Below, one piece after another: positions 41,556-50,451 of a stretch of DNA of 64,000 bases (its first letter is position 1; every line of letters starts with the position of its first letter). The notes below the pieces were generated by a model. The model was not told where the DNA came from and ran no database searches. It was given only the letters and a program-made list of their open reading frames with translations. A program made the position numbers and the translations under genes. This stretch comes from Trypanosoma brucei gambiense DAL972 (Eukaryota > Euglenozoa > Kinetoplastea > Trypanosomatida > Trypanosomatidae). Where the stretch lies: NCBI RefSeq assembly GCF_000210295.1, contig NC_026741.1:1798001-1862000 (forward strand), in the 5' to 3' direction.

Positions 41556-42185
41556 ATGAACGCACTAAGCGGGAAGTTCACATGCGCTGTCCTACTAACT
41601 AGTGACCCTTCTGCGGTGGGATCATCGACCAAGGTTTCGGTAGGGGTTCAAAATATTGCAGTAGTCCTTCAGCACCAGGAAAATGATATTCCACTGATAG
41701 AATCCGTTGCTTCACATATTCAGCGTTTCTGCGCTATACACAATATATCATGCGTCGACTGCGGCCGTGACATCGCGAGTTTGTTGAAGGAGTCTGCACA
41801 TGTTGTAGTCGTTCGCTGCGAGGATCGTGCAGCGACTGGGGAAGTTTCCAGTCAGCTGCTGCAGCAGACAAGTGAACCAATTGTTATTGTGTTGGAGATT
41901 GACTGCAGCTCCCCCTCGAAATGGGATATCAGAGATAGTGAATCAAACAGTGGATGGAAATGGCTGCAACCCACACCAAGTTGTTTGGCTGAGTTGCAGA
42001 AGCATGGCGGTTGCAGCAGTGGGGTATGGCTCCAGGCGGCAATGAGATGCTCAAAACCGGTCGTGCGGGTGCAGCTGCCACCGTCACCACAAACGTCAGT
42101 ACCGTGGGCTTCAGCCGTGACGTTGGATGGGCTCATGCGGGAAGTGGGGTATAAAGTGGGATGTTTACCGAAATACGGCTCGTAG
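41556..42185 (+). CDS. unknown 209-residue protein, TIR-like alternating pattern
   Basis: I do not recognise the family with certainty. Residues about 30-118 alternate hydrophobic strands and amphipathic helices: VQNIAVVLQ, PLIESVASHIQRFCAIH, ISCVDC, GRDIASLLKES, AHVVVVRCE, EVSSQLLQQ and EPIVIVLEID. This order (strand, long helix, strand, short helix, strand, helix, strand) is what one sees in TIR/SEFIR-type or other flavodoxin-like domains, and the QHQENDIPLIESVA segment is where TIR proteins have their first loop. The rest (about 120-209) is less regular. No signal peptide or membrane segment is evident. It lies 243 bases upstream of the first glycosyltransferase copy, with no sign that the two are related. 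Confidence 0.6.
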   Translation: MNALSGKFTCAVLLTSDPSAVGSSTKVSVGVQNIAVVLQHQENDIPLIESVASHIQRFCAIHNISCVDCGRDIASLLKESAHVVVVRCEDRAATGEVSSQLLQQTSEPIVIVLEIDCSSPSKWDIRDSESNSGWKWLQPTPSCLAELQKHGGCSSGVWLQAAMRCSKPVVRVQLPPSPQTSVPWASAVTLDGLMREVGYKVGCLPKYGS

Positions 42186-42280
42186 TTGTTGATCACAGCA
42201 AAGAATGCCGTACAATTGAAAAAAATCTCGGACTAAGCGGACTTTCCTGGTTTACCGCCACCAAAGGGGCGCGTGCATCC

Positions 42281-42320
42281 GCTGTCTTCACTTTTTGCAC
42301 TCCTTGCTTTCCTCACACAG
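42281..42320 (+). promoter_or_regulatory. predicted spliced-leader acceptor of first glycosyltransferase
   Basis: A pyrimidine-rich stretch from 42281 ends in CACACAG with AG at 42319-42320. It lies inside the open frame upstream of the gene and so argues that translation starts at ATG 42429 and not at the GTG at 42273. Confidence 0.6.
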
Positions 42321-42428
42321 AGGTCGCGTTTAAAGGCTGGGACGTCCGTCCGTAGTGACTATCAGGGCGTCCCTTTCTCTAATTCCACGGATGAAAATGC
42401 GTTTTGCGGGTTGGCGCACTTTGGTGTG

Positions 42429-43724
42429 ATGTGCTGGACGCAAATATGCCCTGCGCGTCCGTCCCCTGAGCAGCCCTTGCTGGAGCAGCAACAAGATCTG
42501 TCGAACGATCCCCTTCTCTTACGTTCTCTAGGGATGAGGACAAGACGTCGTAGGTCACAGGTTTATGCTTTCACACTTGCAGTCCTCATTGCAATATCAT
42601 GTTTGGTAGTGTGCTGTGATCTCTTCTTTCTTAGCGTTATCCATTTACCGTTAGAAGAGGAAAAGGCGTCCGCACCTATCAACGTGGACGAGTGCCTGAG
42701 GCTCACTCCCCCGAGCGCCGTCAGCATTTGGAAAGAGCGTGAGTTTGTAGTGATTGTTGGCATACCCTCTGTTGATAGGGACGAGTGGCAGAAGCGACGG
42801 AACCTTCAACGGCGGACTTGTTGGCAATACGCTGGCGTGGCTACCTTAGAAAACAACTTTACAGGTGAGCTTCTCCCGCTGTACCTCCTCGCACCACATC
42901 AATTAAACGGGTACGAAATCTCAGAATCGCTGCGGGATGAGGCTTCACGGACAAATGACGTGGTTATGCTTCCAACCAATGATGTGTGCTCGTTTTCACG
43001 AAGGAAAATTGGTGAGGGTGGAAGCTGGGGAGTTGAGTCAGAGCTTGTGATGAGCCGCAAGACCTTCCTTTGGCTTCAGTTTGCCGTTACCGCCTTTCCA
43101 AATGTAAGTTATATTGTGAAAGGTGACGACGATGTGTTTGTCCGTGTACCGCAGTATCTCGCGGACCTCCGTGTGATGCCTCGTAATGGATTATATATGG
43201 GCCGTGTCTATGGTGCCACATTCTTCTGGAGGTCGGGTGGGATACCATTCGCTGCAGGATACTTCACTACCTTTTCCAGGGATGTTGCAGAAGCTGTTGC
43301 CTCCTACAGGCCTCTTGAACGACTTTTGAAGGCACCCTACTCCATATGGCGTATGAGGCAGTACCTTTCCATGAGTGTGTTGCATGAGGACGTAATGACC
43401 GCTTTAGTGCTGCAAGATAAGATCAGGTATAAGGGCCTGATTATTGTTGACGCCGCACCTTGTCACTTTCATAACGCAGGCAAGAAAGGTATCAGAGCAT
43501 CCTTAATTGATGAGTACGTAGTAGTCCACCATATAAAGGAGAATGACTACGGGGTCCTTATGAACCATTTTGCTGATATTGCGGTGCAGCCTAAGCCATC
43601 AAAAGTCATGTGGAGAAGTGAAAACTATGCAGTCATGCAGTGTTTTGCGACTCTAAGACTAAGGAGAAGTGCGTTGCTCGCTCTTTTATCTGCGTTAGAT
43701 ACTACTTTCCGTCGGCACCCTTAG
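42429..43724 (+). CDS. beta3-glycosyltransferase, TbGT8-type family, copy 1
   Basis: This 431-residue type II membrane protein belongs to the trypanosome UDP-Gal/UDP-GlcNAc glycosyltransferase family (beta-1,3-transferase fold, GT31/GT67-like). It should act in the Golgi on N-glycans or GPI side chains. A cytosolic tail (1-45, with RTRRRRS) is followed by one membrane segment (about 46-70), a short stem and the lumenal catalytic domain. The metal- and sugar-nucleotide-binding motif is Asp233-235 in VKGDDDVFV. Also typical are REFVVIVGIPSVDR, RRRTCWQYAG-like spacing (RRTCWQYAG), SYIVKGDDD, LHEDVMTALVL and the C-terminal VVVHHIKENDYG. The donor and acceptor cannot be read from sequence. The core is almost identical to the next two copies, while the N and C termini differ from copy 2. 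Confidence 0.88.
   Translation: MCWTQICPARPSPEQPLLEQQQDLSNDPLLLRSLGMRTRRRRSQVYAFTLAVLIAISCLVVCCDLFFLSVIHLPLEEEKASAPINVDECLRLTPPSAVSIWKEREFVVIVGIPSVDRDEWQKRRNLQRRTCWQYAGVATLENNFTGELLPLYLLAPHQLNGYEISESLRDEASRTNDVVMLPTNDVCSFSRRKIGEGGSWGVESELVMSRKTFLWLQFAVTAFPNVSYIVKGDDDVFVRVPQYLADLRVMPRNGLYMGRVYGATFFWRSGGIPFAAGYFTTFSRDVAEAVASYRPLERLLKAPYSIWRMRQYLSMSVLHEDVMTALVLQDKIRYKGLIIVDAAPCHFHNAGKKGIRASLIDEYVVVHHIKENDYGVLMNHFADIAVQPKPSKVMWRSENYAVMQCFATLRLRRSALLALLSALDTTFRRHP
42646..43484 (+). repeat. duplicated glycosyltransferase core, copy 1
   Basis: These 839 bases match 45943-46781 with only about two differences seen by eye. The inner part 42702-43446 (745 bp) also matches 44404-45148 with about three differences. 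Confidence 0.93.
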
Positions 43725-44217
43725 TGCGGTGTCATACCGCTATTATTCACACTTCCCCACATGTCTGTCGATCATTTGCTGCTCTTTTGGGTCTATTGGT
43801 GCCAGTCGATACCCGTGATTAATAGGGATGTCAATTCCCTCATTAATTTCCGCCTGTTGTCCCCCTTGATGGAATTGCTCATGCGTTGTTGGCGCGCCGC
43901 GGCACCCCGCTAACCAGCGGGACGTCTCTCTCTCTTTACCGGATAAAGTGAGGCGATTACTTTTCACCAGGAGTTTGTTATTACCTTGACGACTTGTTTT
44001 TCTCCGATAAATACTTCACATTTCCGATTGTAAGAATATGTCGACTGTGCTCTTCTAATCATGTGTCACACAGGTTTCCGCAGGTGGGTTGGGGGAGGTA
44101 ACGTGTGCTAACACAGTGCCTTGTTGGTTCCACGATACCTCGCTGCTGATCAACGGGCTGTGCAAATCCCTGTTTCATGCTTATTTTGTTTTATTTTTTC
44201 GCCAATTACCTCCAGAT
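43725..44217. other. intergenic region between glycosyltransferase copies 1 and 2
   Basis: About 490 bases with no gene. A T-rich tract at 44179-44200 and AG at 44214-44215 lie immediately before the ATG at 44218; another possible acceptor (CACAG) is at 44071-44072. Confidence 0.45.
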
Positions 44218-45348
44218 ATGACACAAAGGAAAGTGTACCCGCCTTACTCGTGGAGGAAACCGCGCGCTTCCGTCTTGGTGCTGACGACCACCTTTACAAT
44301 GGCCCTCATCATTATAATGTGGGACATTTACCACATTTCGGAGGTGCATTCGAACAGCAGTTATGATCTCTTAGGCACGTTTGAAAATGACTATTACCTG
44401 ACGCTCACTCCCCCGAGCGCCGTCAGCATTTGGAAAGAGCGTGAGTTTCTAGTGATTGTTGGCATACCCTCTGTTGATAGGGACGAGTGGCAGAAGCGAC
44501 GGAACCTTCAACGGCGGACTTGTTGGCAATACGCTGGCGTGGCTACCTTAGAAAACAACTTTACAGGTGAGCTTCTCCCGCTGTACCTCCTCGCACCACA
44601 TCAATTAAACGGGTACGAAATCTCAGAATCGCTGCGGGATGAGGCTTCACGGACAAATGACGTGGTTATGCTTCCAACCAATGATGTGTGCTCGTTTTCA
44701 CGAAGGAAAATTGGTGAGGGTGGAAGCTGGGGAGTTGAGTCAGAGCTTGTGATGAGCCGCAAGACCTTCCTTTGGCTTCAGTTTGCCGTTACCGCCTTTC
44801 CAAATGTAAGTTATATTGTGAAAGGTGACGACGATGTGTTTGTCCGTGTACCGCAGTATCTCGCGGACCTCCGTGTGATGCCTCGTAATGGATTATATAT
44901 GGGCCGTGTCTATGGTGCCACATTCTTCTGGAGGTCGGGTGGGATACCATTCGCTGCAGGATACTTCACTACCTTTTCCAGGGATGTTGCAGAAGCTGTT
45001 GCCTCCTACAGGCCTCTTGAACGACTCTTGAAGGCACCCTACTCCATATGGCGTATGAGGCAGTACCTTTCCATGAGTGTGTTGCATGAGGATGTAATGA
45101 CCGCTTTAGTGCTGCAAGATAAGATCAGGTATAAGGGCCTGATTATTGCCAACGCAGCAGGGTGTCACTTTCACAACAAAGCAAAAGAAGACATCAGGGA
45201 GGCAGTGAGCAATAGATCTGTTGTAGTCCACCATATAAGGGAAGAAGACTACGAGGTTCTGATGGATCATTTTTCTAACATTTCGGAACGACCTCAGCCA
45301 TACGGCGTCAGGTGGCTACGGAATGACCGCGCTATGGTTCTGTGCTAA
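44218..45348 (+). CDS. beta3-glycosyltransferase, TbGT8-type family, copy 2
   Basis: This 376-residue protein is an intact second copy of the family. It has a short basic tail (MTQRKVYPPYSWRKPRAS), a membrane segment at about 18-36 (VLVLTTTFTMALIIIMW), a stem with one possible N-glycosylation site (NSS), and the lumenal domain with Asp204-206 in VKGDDDVFV. The C-terminal part (NAAGCHFHNKAKEDIREAV through VVVHHIREEDYEVLMDHF) is colinear with copy 1 but clearly diverged, whereas the 745-bp core is nearly identical. The T. brucei GPI side-chain beta-1,3-GlcNAc-transferase TbGT8 belongs to this family and this copy may be it, but I cannot prove which copy. The frame is open upstream to a TTG at 44089, and the first ATG is 44218. 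Confidence 0.88.
   Translation: MTQRKVYPPYSWRKPRASVLVLTTTFTMALIIIMWDIYHISEVHSNSSYDLLGTFENDYYLTLTPPSAVSIWKEREFLVIVGIPSVDRDEWQKRRNLQRRTCWQYAGVATLENNFTGELLPLYLLAPHQLNGYEISESLRDEASRTNDVVMLPTNDVCSFSRRKIGEGGSWGVESELVMSRKTFLWLQFAVTAFPNVSYIVKGDDDVFVRVPQYLADLRVMPRNGLYMGRVYGATFFWRSGGIPFAAGYFTTFSRDVAEAVASYRPLERLLKAPYSIWRMRQYLSMSVLHEDVMTALVLQDKIRYKGLIIANAAGCHFHNKAKEDIREAVSNRSVVVHHIREEDYEVLMDHFSNISERPQPYGVRWLRNDRAMVLC
44404..45148 (+). repeat. duplicated glycosyltransferase core, copy 2
   Basis: These 745 bases match 42702-43446 and 45999-46743 with only a handful of substitutions; both flanks drop abruptly to clearly diverged sequence. Confidence 0.93.
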
Positions 45349-45942
45349 CTTAACCCGGTGCCTCGAAGAGACACGCGTTTTACTCACCCCTATTTTTTTC
45401 TTAACATTTGTTGGTTAGCGGTTTATATGTTTTTTACAATTTTTTGACATGAGTCTATCTATTTGTTTATTTATTGCGATTATTTGTTTTATTTTCATCG
45501 TCATACCAAGTGGCAGTGTTCGCATACCTGGAAGGTGATGTAACAGCGCTGAAACTTTTGTTTGACCTCCGTGTATCTCATTATTTGTCGAGTTTCCATG
45601 CACACGACCGCATAACCACACCATGCATGGTGGCTTGTGTTCTTATCTTCCTTTAAGTGGGGCACGTCCAAACCTCCTTGTGTATACATCCTGTTAGGAG
45701 TATGAGCAATTGGTGAATCAAGCACAACCCAGTGATGTGGGTTGTTGTGCAAAGACGTAACGCTGTATAATAGAAATGTGCCCTTTATGGGTAACAGAGT
45801 AGTGTTTTGAACAACTTTCTCGCCTTGCTCTCTCATCCCTTGTTCATTCCCCTCCAATCATGTGACAGCATTTAGTGTTACCCATTGAGATGACGTTTTG
45901 AAAGATGTACTGGACTACACTTTAATTGCAGAAATACTTTGG
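45349..45942. other. intergenic region between glycosyltransferase copies 2 and 3
   Basis: About 590 bases with no gene of its own. Sequence just upstream of the third core copy shows no ATG in frame and an in-frame TGA at 45891-45893. No remnant of a tail or membrane segment is visible. Confidence 0.5.
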
Positions 45943-46781
45943 TACCGTTAGAAGAGGAAAAGGCGTCCGCACCTATCAACGTGGACGAGTGCCTGAGGCT
46001 CACTCCCCCGAGCACCGTCAGCATTTGGAAAGAGCGTGAGTTTGTAGTGATTGTTGGCATACCCTCTGTTGATAGGGACGAGTGGCAGAAGCGACGGAAC
46101 CTTCAACGGCGGACTTGTTGGCAATACGCTGGCGTGGCTACCTTAGAAAACAACTTTACAGGTGAGCTTCTCCCGCTGTACCTCCTCGCACCACATCAAT
46201 TAAACGGGTACGAAATCTCAGAATCGCTGCGGGATGAGGCTTCACGGACAAATGACGTGGTTATGCTTCCAACCAATGATGTGTGCTCGTTTTCACGAAG
46301 GAAAATTGGTGAGGGTGGAAGCTGGGGAGTTGAGTCAGAGCTTGTGATGAGCCGCAAGACCTTCCTTTGGCTTCAGTTTGCCGTTACCGCCTTTCCAAAT
46401 GTAAGTTATATTGTGAAAGGTGACGACGATGTGTTTGTCCGTGTACCGCAGTATCTCGCGGACCTCCGTGTGATGCCTCGTAATGGATTATATATGGGCC
46501 GTGTCTATGGTGCCACATTCTTCTGGAGGTCGGGTGGGATACCATTCGCTGCAGGATACTTCACTACCTTTTCCAGGGATGTTGCAGAAGCTGTTGCCTC
46601 CTACAGGCCTCTTGAACGACTCTTGAAGGCACCCTACTCCATATGGCGTATGAGGCAGTACCTTTCCATGAGTGTGTTGCATGAGGACGTAATGACCGCT
46701 TTAGTGCTGCAAGATAAGATCAGGTATAAGGGCCTGATTATTGTTGACGCCGCACCTTGTCACTTTCATAACGCAGGCAAG
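45943..46781 (+). repeat. duplicated glycosyltransferase core, copy 3
   Basis: These 839 bases match 42646-43484 of copy 1. The differences I saw are an A for G that changes Ala to Thr near the start and a silent C for T in a Leu codon. Confidence 0.93.
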
Positions 46782-46976
46782 GGTGATGTTGCGCAACACT
46801 TTACGAGTGTGTGTCTTCCGCCATGTGATGGAAAGTTAGGGCCATTTCTACGCACGATTCGCCGGCGTTTTGGTGGAACGGCAAAGCTTCCTTGTTGGCC
46901 TGAGGAAGAGAATAATTATTTAACCAGAAATTCGCCGGTATATATCGTTTACGTTATCCATCCAGTTAAACCGTAG
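45943..46976 (+). pseudogene. truncated glycosyltransferase copy 3
   Basis: The third copy carries the same lumenal core, including the DDD motif (VKGDDDVFV), but lacks the cytosolic tail and membrane segment. Homology to copy 1 begins at the stem (PLEEEKASAP), and no ATG lies between the in-frame stop at 45891 and that point; the first in-frame ATG is at 46263, well inside the catalytic domain. At the other end, homology stops after HFHNAGK (46781) and continues as about 63 unrelated codons to a stop at 46974-46976, losing the conserved VVVHHI segment. Both ends are therefore broken. The open frame itself is intact, so it could be a recent partial duplicate or a donor for gene conversion. 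Expression as an enzyme is unlikely. Confidence 0.85.
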
Positions 46977-47854
46977 AGTCAAAAGCATTGTCTCTAATGC
47001 GTTGATGCGTGTGTCCACACGGCTCTAACTGCTCTTCGTTAACTTTTGTTTGGTCAGTAAATGTCGCGGAGTGTAATGGCATGAGGGCATAATTGTACAC
47101 CTTTACTAATTTTGATGGGTGTGCTGGGCGATGGCGTGGGCATGTCCCTGAACGGTAGTATTATTTTGACGTTGAGTCTAATTAGATGACGTTTTTTTCC
47201 CCAGTGGTTGATGTTGGCAGCTATCTTGAACGGTGGTCGACTTCCTTTTAAGGTACCAATTCAGTCGACCCGACGGTAGGCTTTTAAGCAGTAGCACCAG
47301 GCTGGTCAATAGTCGCTGGTTGGAACGACTTTTTCCTCGGTTTAGTTATGTGTCTCAGGTGCCACCTCCAAATGTTTTACTTTCTATTGTGCCCTACCGC
47401 ATTTTTGATCTGGTTGCAAAAGGTGATTGGTGCGGCTGTTTGGTGAGTTGCGTGCCGACTACGTGAATGCCCCTACGTGATGTGTTGCTCCCTTATTTTT
47501 TAGACCTGTTATTTCTGTAAGAGGTTACTGGGGGGTGCACTTGTCCATCCACCGATGACACCAATTCATTCACATTGGGGCAACCGGCGTGCCTCTTGTG
47601 GGAGGGCAGTCGACCGACTTCTACTTTCGTTTTTGTATGGTAGAGTGTGCTGTCATTTGGCGCTGTCCTAAATATAAAGTCCGGGATTCGGTGGCTGGCT
47701 GCGCTTATCCGTTGCGTATGCTCATGTATTATGTATGCATGTTCCTTCACTTCCTTTTACGTGGCATTGCACCCTGTTGGATGCGCTGTTAGGTGAGGTG
47801 TTCTTTTTTCTTTTTCTTTTGTAAAGTGTTAATCTGTCTTATATCATTCAGCTT
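46977..47854. other. intergenic region with trans-splice signal
   Basis: About 880 bases without a recognisable gene. The tract at 47800-47820 with AG at 47825-47826 is a good acceptor for the next gene. Confidence 0.55.
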
Positions 47855-49027
47855 ATGCCTCAGGTGGATCTCGTTAAACTCTTGCAAATATGTGTGAATG
47901 GCGCTTTGGCTGCGCAGCAGTACATTCTGCTCGATCTGATTCAGCTTCGCAGTTTGGAAGTATCCCGTCGTGACGTGTGTATAGCGGATTTGGACCAGCA
48001 GGAAATTGCGCGGTTGCGTGCCCGTCTGAAAGCTGCGGTTTCGGTTGATGTGAAGGGGAAGCTCGAGTATAAAGAGGGTGGCTCCGTTGATGACCTCGTG
48101 ACAACTGCGGATGTCGTCACTCAGGGCTTAATGGAGCGCCTCCTCGCTGAGGCATTCCCGGATACGCCCTTTACTATTATTGGTGAAGAAGAAGCAACAA
48201 CAACTGATGCCATTAAAATACAGGTGGAACGTTGTGTGGAAGCGTTCCGTGACGTGAACGCCGTAGCACCACTGCAAAAAGAACTTGAGGCACATGCCTC
48301 CAGTGATTCGCGGCACGTGTCAGCATCAACCGTGGAGGAGCTCCGCGCTCGCGTTGGGGTATTCATTGACCCAATCGATGCCACAAGCTGCTTCGTTGAC
48401 GGGACGTGGGGTGCCCCAATGACGCTTGTTGGGATCACAGTTGATGGTGTACCGGTTGCCGGTGTTTCCAATCGTTTTTTTTACAGCACTGTTGATGGCT
48501 TAACTTCGGGCGGTAATGCCGGATGTACGGGTCTATCATACGTGTGGAATGACCCCTCTGCGGGACCTTTTATTGTGCACGAGGGACGGCTGGCAACTCC
48601 TCTTTGGTCACTCGGAAGGAAGACGACCAGCAACCTTGCCATGCTACGTGTTATTCGTTCTGGCACAACCAGTAATAAGCGCTTCGAGCAGTTGTTGGCC
48701 CGACTGCAGCCCGTTGAGCCTCGAAGTGCTCGGGGCGCTGGCAATAAGTTGATGCTTCTTGTTGTCTCTATGCTCGCGGCATCAGATGGGGCGGCTGCCG
48801 CTGCATGCGACGTATTCTTGGCCCCACCTAACAGCATCAGCAAGTGGGACACATGCGCTGCTCACGCTTTCCTTCTGGCGCTAGGAGGTGATATGCGTAC
48901 ACTGCGGGGAGAACTCATCCGGTACCCGCTGCGAGGCACAACTAATCTCAAAACCCTTCCTGACGGGGTCGTTGGTTTGACGCGATGGTCGATGTCGGAA
49001 GGCCTTCGGCGTTTGGGATGGCAGTAG
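47855..49027 (+). CDS. inositol polyphosphate 1-phosphatase-like enzyme
   Basis: This 390-residue protein belongs to the lithium-sensitive, Mg-dependent inositol monophosphatase superfamily. Metal-binding motifs are present in order: GEEE at 110-113, the DPxDxT signature at 172-177 (DPIDATSCFVDGTWGAP), and a C-terminal KWDTCAAHAFLLALGG with Trp331-Asp332. The last motif is closest to inositol polyphosphate 1-phosphatase (INPP1), which removes the 1-phosphate from inositol 1,4-bisphosphate and 1,3,4-trisphosphate. The related bisphosphate nucleotidase and inositol monophosphatase have different sequences there. The length (390) matches INPP1 rather than the shorter monophosphatases (about 270). 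No targeting sequence is clear. The start follows an acceptor AG at 47825-47826. Confidence 0.88.
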   Translation: MPQVDLVKLLQICVNGALAAQQYILLDLIQLRSLEVSRRDVCIADLDQQEIARLRARLKAAVSVDVKGKLEYKEGGSVDDLVTTADVVTQGLMERLLAEAFPDTPFTIIGEEEATTTDAIKIQVERCVEAFRDVNAVAPLQKELEAHASSDSRHVSASTVEELRARVGVFIDPIDATSCFVDGTWGAPMTLVGITVDGVPVAGVSNRFFYSTVDGLTSGGNAGCTGLSYVWNDPSAGPFIVHEGRLATPLWSLGRKTTSNLAMLRVIRSGTTSNKRFEQLLARLQPVEPRSARGAGNKLMLLVVSMLAASDGAAAAACDVFLAPPNSISKWDTCAAHAFLLALGGDMRTLRGELIRYPLRGTTNLKTLPDGVVGLTRWSMSEGLRRLGWQ

Positions 49028-49445
49028 TCGCTACAGGAAATCAATAAATCGTTATTGCCCCTTTTTAAAAAAGAAAACAAAAGAAAATTCAACTTAGTCA
49101 TACGAACGTATGGTCTAATGTCCCATCAACGGTAGAGTAATGCGCGTAGGAATGCAGTTCACCTATGTCCATGTCCATGTTTTGTTTTGTTTATCCTACT
49201 TTGGCGGGGAGGGCGGTCGTGGATCGATATTTCCATACAACTTCTGTAATGTTTTGAATATCAACTTGTTTCCTCTTCTTTTTCGTCTGCGCGACTGCCT
49301 CCGCAGTTTCCCTATTTCGTTCGTGTTTGTTTCCCCCACTTCGTAGCCATTACATCGGGCCGTTGCTATTGTTGTTGTTGTTTTTGGCCTGTATCGTGAG
49401 GACTTGTTGGGTCGTGCAGAACAAGTGAGGAGTGCAAAACAACAA
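49028..49445. other. intergenic region with trans-splice signal
   Basis: About 420 bases without a gene. A pyrimidine tract at 49265-49302 is followed by AG at 49305-49306; later pyrimidine stretches could serve as well. Confidence 0.5.
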
Positions 49446-50132
49446 ATGCCCACGCCACAGCAGAGTGAAGGAAAAGACCTGCACCGGCGCTTTGCGGAAG
49501 CAGCTAAGGGTGTGACAGAGTTGTACCGCAATGCCACTCTCTCATACAATGCCGGCTATCGAGACGCCCTTCTGTTAGTTGAGCGTTACGCCCTTATCGC
49601 AGCACAAAGTGGGGAAGCGACACCGCACGGTGCATTAAGGCGCGACGACAGAACCAGTGATGGCGGCACTGACCGCAACAGTCATTTGAGCGATCAGAGT
49701 ATAAGTAATGACGACAGTATAAGCATTAGCAGTTCACAGGATTCTGCGGTCCCAGCATCAAGGACATCCTTTGCGCAATGGGGAACACAGTCACCGCAGT
49801 TACTGAACATCAAGCAGCTGCTGTGGTTCATACAAAACATAGTGAAGAGTCATGATGCTCTCACCGGTGCCCCACGCACCTTAAAACGCAGGCGGAGGCG
49901 GTCGTGTAGTTCAGCCGGTGCTCGCGGCTGCGCCGTCGGTAACGATAATGAAGACAACACCAGTAGTGGTGAAGGTGGCGGCAGTGGCGGGGGTTTTGGA
50001 GGACTACCGATTCCAAGGTTCTGCTCCCCACAACATCGGGCAGAGAACTGGAACGAGTTGCTGCTGCTTGGTGAAGGCCGTGCGACGCCACACACGGACG
50101 CCGACGGGATCAATTCCGAGGGTGAGCTGTGA
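49446..50132 (+). CDS. HAPSTR1/C16orf72-like protein
   Basis: This 228-residue protein resembles the HAPSTR1 (C16orf72, UPF0472) family, small proteins that work with the ubiquitin ligase HUWE1 in stress responses in animals. The N-terminal segment DLHRRFAEAAKGVTELYRNA, followed by GYRDALLLVERYALIAA (about residues 11-60), matches the family pattern of F-AA-VT-LY then a GY and a helix. The middle is Ser/Asp-rich. A helical stretch, LLNIKQLLWFIQNIVKSHDA (about 120-139), and a basic run RRRRR (about 150) follow; the latter could be a nuclear signal. The Gly-rich region and FCSPQHRAENWNELLLLG end the protein. The similarity is short and seen by eye. The frame is open upstream to a TTG at 49404, but the first ATG is 49446. 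Confidence 0.6.
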   Translation: MPTPQQSEGKDLHRRFAEAAKGVTELYRNATLSYNAGYRDALLLVERYALIAAQSGEATPHGALRRDDRTSDGGTDRNSHLSDQSISNDDSISISSSQDSAVPASRTSFAQWGTQSPQLLNIKQLLWFIQNIVKSHDALTGAPRTLKRRRRRSCSSAGARGCAVGNDNEDNTSSGEGGGSGGGFGGLPIPRFCSPQHRAENWNELLLLGEGRATPHTDADGINSEGEL

Positions 50133-50451
50133 CAAAAAGGTGTCTTGGGCTTATGGCTATTTATCCGACCTTGCTATTTGGTTTGTTTCTTGCTCGTGTT
50201 CGAGCTCATTGCATCTTCCAACTTCCTGCCCTACGAGGGGTGATATTTTGCCGCGCACAATCTGAGAAACGTTGCTGATATTTGCCGCTTGTGGACGGAT
50301 GCTAATTCTGATTTTTACATTTTCTCTTGTCTCCTTTTTTATCCCCGCGAATAATACCTTGTACGTTGAATCTGCGCAGGCAATAGACCACGAGTGTAAA
50401 GCACGCGCGGCAAAACACAGAGAAAGCAAGGGAAGGAAAACGCATAGCGAC
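50133..50451. other. intergenic region with trans-splice signal
   Basis: About 320 bases. A pyrimidine tract (50308-50340) and the first following AG at 50378-50379 form a clear acceptor. ATG 50299 lies upstream of it and should not be in the mRNA. Confidence 0.6.
50308..50379 (+). promoter_or_regulatory. predicted spliced-leader acceptor deciding a start
   Basis: The T/C-rich tract is followed by about 38 bases with no AG until CGCAG at 50375-50379. Splicing here removes an upstream ATG (50299) whose product would begin with a signal-peptide-like stretch, and makes 50452 the first start. Confidence 0.6.

Noticed and set aside
42273..42428. N-terminal extension of glycosyltransferase copy 1
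   Set aside because: It begins at GTG and is upstream of or across the acceptor at 42319-42320; ATG 42429 gives the expected short tail and one membrane segment.
45939..46976. full gene for the third glycosyltransferase copy beginning at TTG
   Set aside because: No ATG is present in frame before the core, and the tail and membrane segment are absent.
47233..47466. 77-codon frame after the third glycosyltransferase copy
   Set aside because: It begins with GTG and has no ATG, domain or splice signal supporting it.
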